A stretch of DNA of 64,000 nt from NCBI RefSeq assembly GCF_048569485.1, contig NC_134355.1, positions 557,468,642 through 557,532,641 on the forward strand, given 5' to 3'. The first letter of the stretch is position 1. Each line of letters begins with the position of its first letter. Both the position numbers and the translations under genes were made by a program. Shown piece after piece: positions 52,747 through 61,700 of this stretch. The notes under the pieces are model-generated. The model searched no databases. It was not told where the DNA came from and saw only the letters and a list, made by a program, of their open reading frames with translations. Source of the DNA: Anomaloglossus baeobatrachus. Lineage: Eukaryota > Chordata > Amphibia > Anura > Aromobatidae.

Positions 52747-55700
52747 CTGCAGAACAATTAACAATGAGGAAATGTTATTGCGGTCCTTATTATTGTATGA
52801 GTTATGACAGCTGTCAAATACTGAAAGTTAAAAATGTAATTCGGCAAATACAAAACATACATGTATGAACAGCAAGAACAGAAACAAATATGATATAAAG
52901 ATGCTGGAAAGTGTAAAGGTAACATCCTGCAAGTTACGTTATGATCACACGTCTGTAGTTCACACGAGTTCAAACAGGAGCAATTAGGCTATGTGCCCAC
53001 GGGACTCTAACCGCGGAAAACCTGCAGATTTATCTGGATTTTCCAGATAAATACGCAGGTTTTAGCAAGTACAGACACTCCCCATGTTAACCTATGGGAC
53101 ATGGGGAGTGCAGTGTCCATGCTGCGGTATGTGCGGCTGCGGATGTCCCACAGCCTCACATAACAGCATGTCAATTATTCCTGCAAATTTACCTGCGGAA
53201 ATCCCGGCCCTCCACTATGGAGATAGAGGCCGAGACTTCCGCAGATAAATCGCACGAATGTCCGCAGATTTACTGCAGCTATTTCACTGGAATCCCGCGG
53301 CTATGTATAGCTGCGGATTCCAGGGAGCTGCTGCGGGAAACCTGCGGATATATCCATGAGTACATAGTGCCATGGGCACATAGCCGTAATACAAGTAATG
53401 AGTGCAGAGTAGGAGCTTCTTAAAGAAAAAAAGAGAATTTTGTTACTTACCGTAAATTCTTTTTCTTATAGTTCCGTATTGGGAGACCCAGCACCCTCCC
53501 TGTTGCCTGTTGGCAATTTTCTTGTTCCGTGTGTTATCACCGGCTGTTGTCGTGGACAGAGTCTCCGGTTGTTCCGGTTCTTACTCGGTTCTACTTGTGG
53601 GTGGCTATTCTCCTTCAGCTTTTGCACTAAACTGGCTAGGACTGGCTACCAGGGGGTGTATAAGCTCAGAGGGAGGAGCTACACTTTTAAGTGTAGTACT
53701 TTGTGTGTCCTCCGGAGGCAGAAGCTATACACCCATGGTCTGGGTCTCCCAATACGGAACTATAAGAAAAAGAATTTACGGTAAGTAACAAAATTCTCTT
53801 TTTTTCTTTATCGTTCCTTTGGGAGACCCAGACCATGGGACGTTCCAAAGCTGTCCCTGGGTGGGAATAAACAGAAAAAACTAAGAAGTAGGCGGAGCCT
53901 AACTTCACAAGTGGGCGACAGCGCCTGAAGGATGCGTCTGCCCAAGCTCGCATCTGCCGAAGCATGAGCATGCACTTGGTAGTGCTTCGAAAAGGTATGC
54001 AGGCTAGTCCAAGTTGCAGCCTGACAGACTTGTTGAGCCGTAGCCTGGTGCCTAAAAGCCCAAGAGGCACCGACAGCTCTGGTCGAGTGTGCTTTGATCC
54101 CCGGCGGGGGAGGCACCTGAGTACTCTGGTAAGTGTCCAAAATGGTCGATCTAATCCAACGGGCCAAGGTCGGCTTAGAAGCAGAGAGACCCTTGCGCCG
54201 CCCTGTGGTTAGCACAAAAAGAGAGGTGCACCGCCTAAGCACAGCGGTGCGAGACATATAGATCCGGAGAGCACGCACCAGATCTAGAGTATGCAGCGCT
54301 TTCTCAAAGCGATGAACAGGGGCCGGACAGAAGGAAGGCAAGGAAATATCCTGGTTAAGGTCGAAGGGAGAGACCACCTTAGGAAGAAAGTCCGGGGTCG
54401 GACGGAGAACTACCTTGTCTTGGTGAAAAACCAAAAAAGGTGACTCCGAGGAGAGCGCAGCCAAATCAGAGACTCTCCTGAGAGAAGTTATGGCAACTAG
54501 AAAGGCCACCTTTTGAGAAAGACGACACAAAGAAACCTCCCTAAGGGGCTCGAAAGGGGGTTTCTGCAATACCGTGAGGACCAAGTTAAGGTCCCAGGGA
54601 TCCAAGGGCCGCCGATAAGGCGGAATGATGTGAGACGCACCTTGCATGAAGGTGCGGACCTGAGCCAGCCGGGGGAGACGCCGCTGGAACAGCACTGATA
54701 GAGCTGAGACTTGTCCCTTGAGAGAGTTGAGGGACAGTCCTAGCTGCAGACCGGACTGTAAAAAAGACAGAAGGGTCGGCAACGAGAATGGCCAAGGAGA
54801 ATGGCCGGAAGAGCGACACCAGGACAGGAAAATTTTCCAAGTCCTGTGATAGATCTTGACGGAGGAAGACTTACGGACCCGAGTCATAGTGGAGATGACT
54901 TCAGGAGGAATACCAGAAGCCGTCAAAATCCAGGACTCAAGAGCCACGCCGTCAATTTGAGTGCCGCAGAATTCCGGCGGAAAAACGGACCTTGCAAGAG
55001 CAGGTCTGGACGGTCCGGAAGATGCCACGGCATCTCCACGGACAGTTGGAGCAGGTCCGGATACCAAGCTCGCCTGGGCCAGTCCGGTGCAATGAGGATG
55101 ACTCGACGGCCCTCCATTCTGATCTTGCGCAGGACTCTGGGCTAGAGCGCTAGAGGGGGAAACACGTAGGACAGACGAAACTGGGACCAGTCTTGAACCA
55201 GAGCGTCCGCGGCGAAGGCCTGAGGATCGTGGGAGCGAGCCACGTAAACCGGAACCTTGTTGTTGTGACGGGATGCCATTAGGTCCACGTCCGGAGTGCC
55301 CCACTTGCGGCAGATTGACTGAAACACTGCCGGGTGCAGGGACCACTCGCCACCGTCCACGGATTGACGGCTGAGATAATCTGCCTCCCAGTTTTCTACG
55401 CCAGGGATGTGGACTGCGGATATGGTGGACTTGGAGTCCTCCGCCCATTGAAGAATGCGTTGGACCTCCAACATTGCCAGGCGGCTGCGTGTCCCGCCTT
55501 GGTGATTGATGTAGGCAACCGCTGTCGCGTTGTCTGACTGGACTCGAATGTGCCTGCCCGCCAACAGGTGGTGAAAGGCTGGGAGAGCTAGAAGCACAGC
55601 TCTGGTTTCCAGCACATTGATTGAAAGGGCTGACTCGGACGGAGTCCAAGTGCCCTGTGCTCTGTGGTGGAGATGTACCGCTCCCCAGCCGGATAGGCTG

Positions 55701-58700
55701 GCATCCGTGGTGAGAATCACCCAGGACGGAGTCAGGAAGGAGCGCCCTTGGGACAGGGAGAGGGGTCGAAGCCACCACTGAAGAGAGCTCCTGGTCCGTA
55801 GCGACAGAGCCACTAACCTCTGTAAGGAGGAAGGCCGCTTGTCCCAACAGCGGAGAATGTCCAGCTGCAGAGGACGCAGATGGAACTGGGCAAAGGGAAC
55901 CGCCTCCATGGAGGCCACCATTTGACCCAGCACCTGCATCAGACGCCTGAGGGTATAACGGCGGGGCCTCAGGAGAGAGCGCACCACTAGCCGGAGAGAC
56001 TGCTGTTTGATTAAGGGCAACTTCACAAGTGCCGGCAAAGTCTCGAACTGCATCCCTAGGTACGTGAGACTCTGGGTCGGAGTCAGAGTGGATTTGGGAA
56101 GATTGACAATCCACCCGAATTGGGCTAGGGTGGCGAGAGTGAGTGAAACACTCCGCTGACAGTCTGCGCTGGATGGACCCTTGACCAGAAGGTCGTCCAG
56201 ATAAGGAAGCACTGCTAACCCCTGGAGGTGCAGGACCGCAATCACTGCCGCCATGACCTTGGTGAATACCCGAGGGGCTGTGGCTAACCCGAAGGGGAGA
56301 GCCACGAATTGGAAATGATCCTCTATCGCAAAACGTAACCAACACTGATGTGACAATGCGATTGGCACATGTAGATAGGCATCTCTGATGTCGATGGACG
56401 CCAGGAACTCCCCTTGCGTCATAGAGGCAATGACTGATCGCAGAGACTCCATGCGAAAATGACGCACCCGGACATGCTTGTTGAGAAGCTTGAGATCCAG
56501 GATACCGTCAGGTACCGTCCTTTTTTGGAACTAGGAAGAGATTTGAGTAAAAACCTCTGAACCGTTCCTGAGCGGGAACTGGGACAATCACTCCGTTTGC
56601 CTGCAAGGACGCCACGGCCTGCGAGAAGGCGGCGGCATTGGAGCAGGGGGGAGTTGAGAGAAAAAAATCTGTTTGGAGGGCTGGAAGAGAATTCTATCCC
56701 GTAGCCGTGAGATATGAGGTCTCTCACCCACTGATCGGAGACTTGCTTTAACCAAGCGTCGCCAAAGTGGGAGAGCCTGCCACCGACTAAGGACGTGGCT
56801 GGAGCGGGCCGAGAGTCATGAGGAAGCTGCCTTAGTGGCAGAACCTCCTGCGGTCTTCTGCGGACGCGCTTTTGGGTGCCAGTTGGATTTCTGATCCTTG
56901 GCTGAGTTAGCGGACGAGGCGGAAGGCTTAGAGGATGACCAGTTGGAGGAACGAAAGGAACGAAACCTCGATTGATTCCTACCCTGGGCGGGTTTCCTGG
57001 TCTTGGTTTGTGGCATGGAAGTACTCTTCCCGCCAGTAGCTTCTTTAATGATTTCATCCAGCTGTTCACCAAACAGCCGTGAACCAGCAAAAGGGAGCCC
57101 AGCAAGAAACTTCTTGGAAGAAGCATCTGCCTTCCACTCTCGAAGCCACAAAATCCTGCGGATAACAAGAGAATTAGCTGAAGCCACCGCAGTGCGGTGA
57201 GCAGCCTCTAGCATGGCAGACATGGCATAGGATGAAAAAGCTGAAGCCTGAGCAGTTAAGGTAACCATCTCAGGCATAGATTCCTTGGTGAGGGAATGCA
57301 TCTCCTCTAGAGAAGCAGAGATGGCTTTGAGAGCCCACACTGCTGCAAAAGTCGGGGAAAACGCGGCCCCCGCAGCTTCATACACAGATTTGGCCAGAAG
57401 GTCAATCTGACGGTCAGGGGAATCCTTAAGTGAGGTGCCGTCAGCCACCGACACAACGGTCCGGGCTGATAGCCTAGACACCGGAGGGTCTACCTTTGGG
57501 GAGTGAGACCACTCCTTGACCACCTCAGGTGGAAATGGAAACCGGTCATCAGAACCACGCTTTGGAAAGCGTTTGTCAGGGCAGGCCCTGGGTTTGGTCA
57601 CAGCGGTCTGAAAACTGGAGTGGTTAAAGAACACACTCTACTCTCTTAGGCGAGGTAAACTGATGTTTTTCTGCCAAAGAGAGTTGCTCCTCTGACACTG
57701 GCGGATTGAGATCCAGCACAGAATTAATAGAAGCAATCAAATCACTAAGATCTGAGTCACCCTCAGAGAAATCGATGGGATACATAGCCTCCGAGCCCCC
57801 AGTGAGGGCATCCTCCTCATCTTGAGAGTCAGCTCTTGAGACAGAGCCGTGGGATGGGGAGGGGGAGGAAACCCTGCGCCTTCTCTTAGAAGGACGGGGT
57901 CTGGGATCAGATGATGAATCCTCCGTGAGCTCCGATGGACGGAGGTCAGAGGATAGGAGTCCTCTGTCAAGAGTATTAGAGGCACCCTGTGAGGGGGGCT
58001 GATGCATATTCATCAAAGTCCTGGACAAAAGCCCCATGGACTCAGCAAATGACTGGGATATGGACCTAGAAAAGGACTCTACCCAGGCCGGGGGTTCAAT
58101 CACAGGTGCAGCAGCAGCCTGAGAGACCACTGGGGGTGAGACTCCAGGCTGTGGCACCGCCAAGTTAGAGCAGACTTCACAATGTGGATAGGTGCTCGGC
58201 TCAGGCAGCAGGAGCTTACATGCAGTGCATGCAGAATCAAGCTTTGGAGCCTTGCTCCTTGTATGAGACATGCTGCTGGAGTGGGGGCTTTGCAGAGAAT
58301 GAACCCCAGGGAGAATATACAGAGGTCCACAACCGGAGACCGGCTGTGGCTTACCAGACCGCTGAGCGCGGTGTTGTGTGCCCTCCAGATCCCGAAGCCC
58401 GGTCCCCCAGTCGCAGCACCTCAGCAGAGATGCAGAATGCAGGATGTCCCAGAGCAGAGTGAACTCTGCCTGAGAAGAGGGCGTTCCTATAAAAGAGCGG
58501 GAACTGGAGGGCTATAGAGACCTGCAGGGAAGGAGGGACGCCCCAGCAGTGGGGAGTGTCCCTCCCCTGTGTAGAACGGCCGCCGGGAGGAGCCGAACCT
58601 GTTCCTCTGCATGAGTGACATGCGAGGGCAGGAAAATGAAACTAGGCCTCCGGCGAAGCCAGGGCCTAAATTTAAGCGGCGAGGCAGACAAGCAGGCACC

Positions 58701-61700
58701 ATCGGCGCGGTTCTCAGGCAAAAGCTAGAGAACCCGCCGGAAAAGTTAAAACAATCACATACAGCATACTCTCCCCTTACAATAAAGAACCGGGACCCCC
58801 AACATAAACGTCTCAGGTACTTAGCTGCTGAGACGCAGGGCCATGTCCCTGGGGATGAGTGCTCCGGTCCAACAGAATCCTCAAGGGGCTGTGGATGGAG
58901 ACCGGACTCCTGCCAGGCATGGAGACCGTGCTGGCTCCCACTTCAAGCCAGAGCCCAGAAGGGATGGTGAAGGAGCGCGGCATGTAAGGCTGCAGCCTTG
59001 TAAATCACCCTTAACAACACCGCCGACACAGTGGGGTGAGAAGGGACATGCCGGGAGTCCAGACATGGACCCGCTTTTCTTCAAACTCTTTCCAAAAGTC
59101 AAACAAATCAGATGAGAATGCATGTGTGGATGTATGCCTCCTGACACAAAGCAATAAACTGGCTAGGACTGGCTACCAGGGGGTGTATAAGCTCAGAGGG
59201 AGGAGCTACACTTTTAAGTGTAGTACTTTGTGTGTCCTCCGGAGGCAGAAGCTAAACACCCATGGTCTGGGTCTCCCAAAGGAACGATAAAGAAATAACA
59301 GGTCTGTGAGAGTCAGAATTCTTGCTGGTTGGTAGATGATCAAATACTTATTTCATGGAATAAAATGCTAATTAATTATTTAATCAATCATCGCCACTGC
59401 TGTCTGTTGCTGGCGATTTGAGACCTGCCAGCTGCTCCACAGGTCACTCTTCAATACAACTCAGAGCCTCATTCTGGATTTTACAGTTGCATTAAGATCT
59501 TGTAACAAGATGGTGCCACAGGACCGGCGCCGGATAAGGAAGGCAGCAGGTGAGTATAATATCGGGAGTATGAGACTTACATTAAAGCGCCAATCCAGCA
59601 GTAAAAAAAAAAAAAAAAAAAAAAGAAAAACGCCTGCTGGAGTGGTGCTTTAATTCCCCAAAATAACCCACACCTATGTTTTAAAAGCCAGGAATTAGAA
59701 AAATGAGAACACTAGAATAAAACATTGCACTTCTACCTTAGAAATAAAGGTATACATGAAAGAACACTGTACCTGTATAAGTTCATTGATTCTGTGTAAA
59801 TCATCATCTGTGGCCGTTTTCTTTTTAGGGATCAGACCTTCTTGTAGCACAGTTAGGCGATCAAACACATCCTGCTCTAGTTTAGTCTGAAAGGGAAATG
59901 TCTGGATTAATGTACGTTTTCCAATCGAAAAAGTAAAAGAAGGTAAAAGAATATTACTAGTCTTTCCAAACTACAAGACTTACCAATTGGAGAAGTTGGG
60001 CAGCACAGAGATGAGTCTTCCAGCCTTGCACGCGGCAAGCAATCCCTTTCTGGTTGGCAATCTCCTGTAACGTCAACTTCTTCTCTTCTGCAAACAAGTG
60101 TCACATTAACATCAGCCGATGAACAATTTCTCTGCTCCTAAAATGGCAAGCGGAAACTTGCCTGACATGCTAACAAAGAAAACTAGTTATTTTGAGTTTG
60201 GACCTCAAGATGAGAAGAATTTATAGAATAACCACAAGTTCTCTACATTACTGTAACCACAGATGTTTGTGCACACTACAAATCAAAGAGGAATTTCCCA
60301 CTTAAGCCAAATAAAATAAAGGTACACTTATTCTACTCTTTCCAATTACTTGCCTTTAACCCTTACATCACTGTACCGCTGGAAATGATGATAAGCAGCT
60401 TTCCACGGATTGCGGTAATGGCGCAGAAGTGTAATAGGGGGGCGAGGTTTAACTGGGACATAACGTACACCTTCTTCATCTGAAAACAAGAAAAGAAACC
60501 AGTGGCTCAGATTGGATCTGCACCTCAATTTCATCATCATTGTAACAAATCCTGTTCATAATAATTTCTACGTGTTTTTGCACACAGAATGCTGTTGTTT
60601 TCTGAACAATTAGTCTTCCGTACACGACCACACGGGACATGTGTATGACAAAAGTGACAGGCAATACCTATGTACTCCTTAGGTGGGGACTTGCGTTTCT
60701 CTGGGCGAGATGTTAGAGGTTTCATGTGACACTTCTCCTCATCTGTACTATTTGTCTCCATCATATCACCTTCCTCTGTGGATATAACGTGCTGCTGTTT
60801 GCGAGGCTTTTTGCGCGGCGAAGCTCCCGGTGGCAATTCACCCGCAGAAACAGAGATGTTATTGGCCAACAAAGCTAGTGGGGAAGAGATTGATCCTGAA
60901 GAAAGAGGCGGCACTGCTGGCAGAAAATAAAATGTTCAACGTGTGTTACACCCAGCTCAGGATACTAAATAAATTGCAAAACAAAATCTCACATTAACAG
61001 GATCTTGTTACATTGTACCGTCTAATATGTGGACATAATGGAGTTTGTCCGGATGGCCTTCTCCGGTTTTCGACTTGCCGGCAGCTCCAGTGATTCATGG
61101 AGCATCGCAAGGTCACAACTCAATGCAAAAGATATAAGAGCCTTGTTCTGGCTCTCAGACTTCTACTGAGAGCTTGTAACGCAACTTATGACTTCTGGCC
61201 AGTCAGAAGTTGTGGTCACAAGATAGCACCATAAAAAGGTGAAGACACCGGAGACTGAGTAGAAGACGGGCAGGTTTCTTACATTGAAAGCCCCACTCCA
61301 GCGGTGAGGAAAAAAAAACAAAACGCTAGAGTGGTGCTTTAACCAGAGAGGTTTCTATTGAGACAGATTTATCAAAGCAATCGGATCAAACACTGACATG
61401 TTTGCATTGAAATAAATAAATAACGGTAAGTCTTCTGGACATTTCTTAATTGTACACATCAGTTCCAATTATGTATTAGGGAAGGTAGTTAAAAGAAAAC
61501 TGCAAACCTGAAACAGGCCTTGCTATGTCCATTGGTTCAGCTTCTTCCTTCACTTTGGCTTCAGGGACAGAGGCTCCAGAAGGGGCACTACTCAAAAGAG
61601 GTGGAGGTGCTGATAAGGTAGGGACAGCGGCTGGGGGAACGTGAATGTTGCTGGGGAGCGGTCCAGGCACAGGCTGAGATGGAGGGCTGGGTACAGCAGC

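Larger units (their letters stand above)
53425..59295 (-). mobile_element. DIRS H (subfamily 2) in the last intron of SAP130 (fossil)
   Basis: A minus-strand DIRS of about 5.87 kb, same strand as SAP130. 3' terminus about 53425, terminal cassette 53451-53780, ICR about 53755-53850, recombinase about 53890-54930, RT/RNase H about 54927-56800, gag-like region 56816-58271, 5' ITR about 59154-59295. Unlike the other copies, the segment between the two terminal arms is inverted, so the two ITR-like stretches are direct repeats. Long frames with some breaks. Confidence 0.92.
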
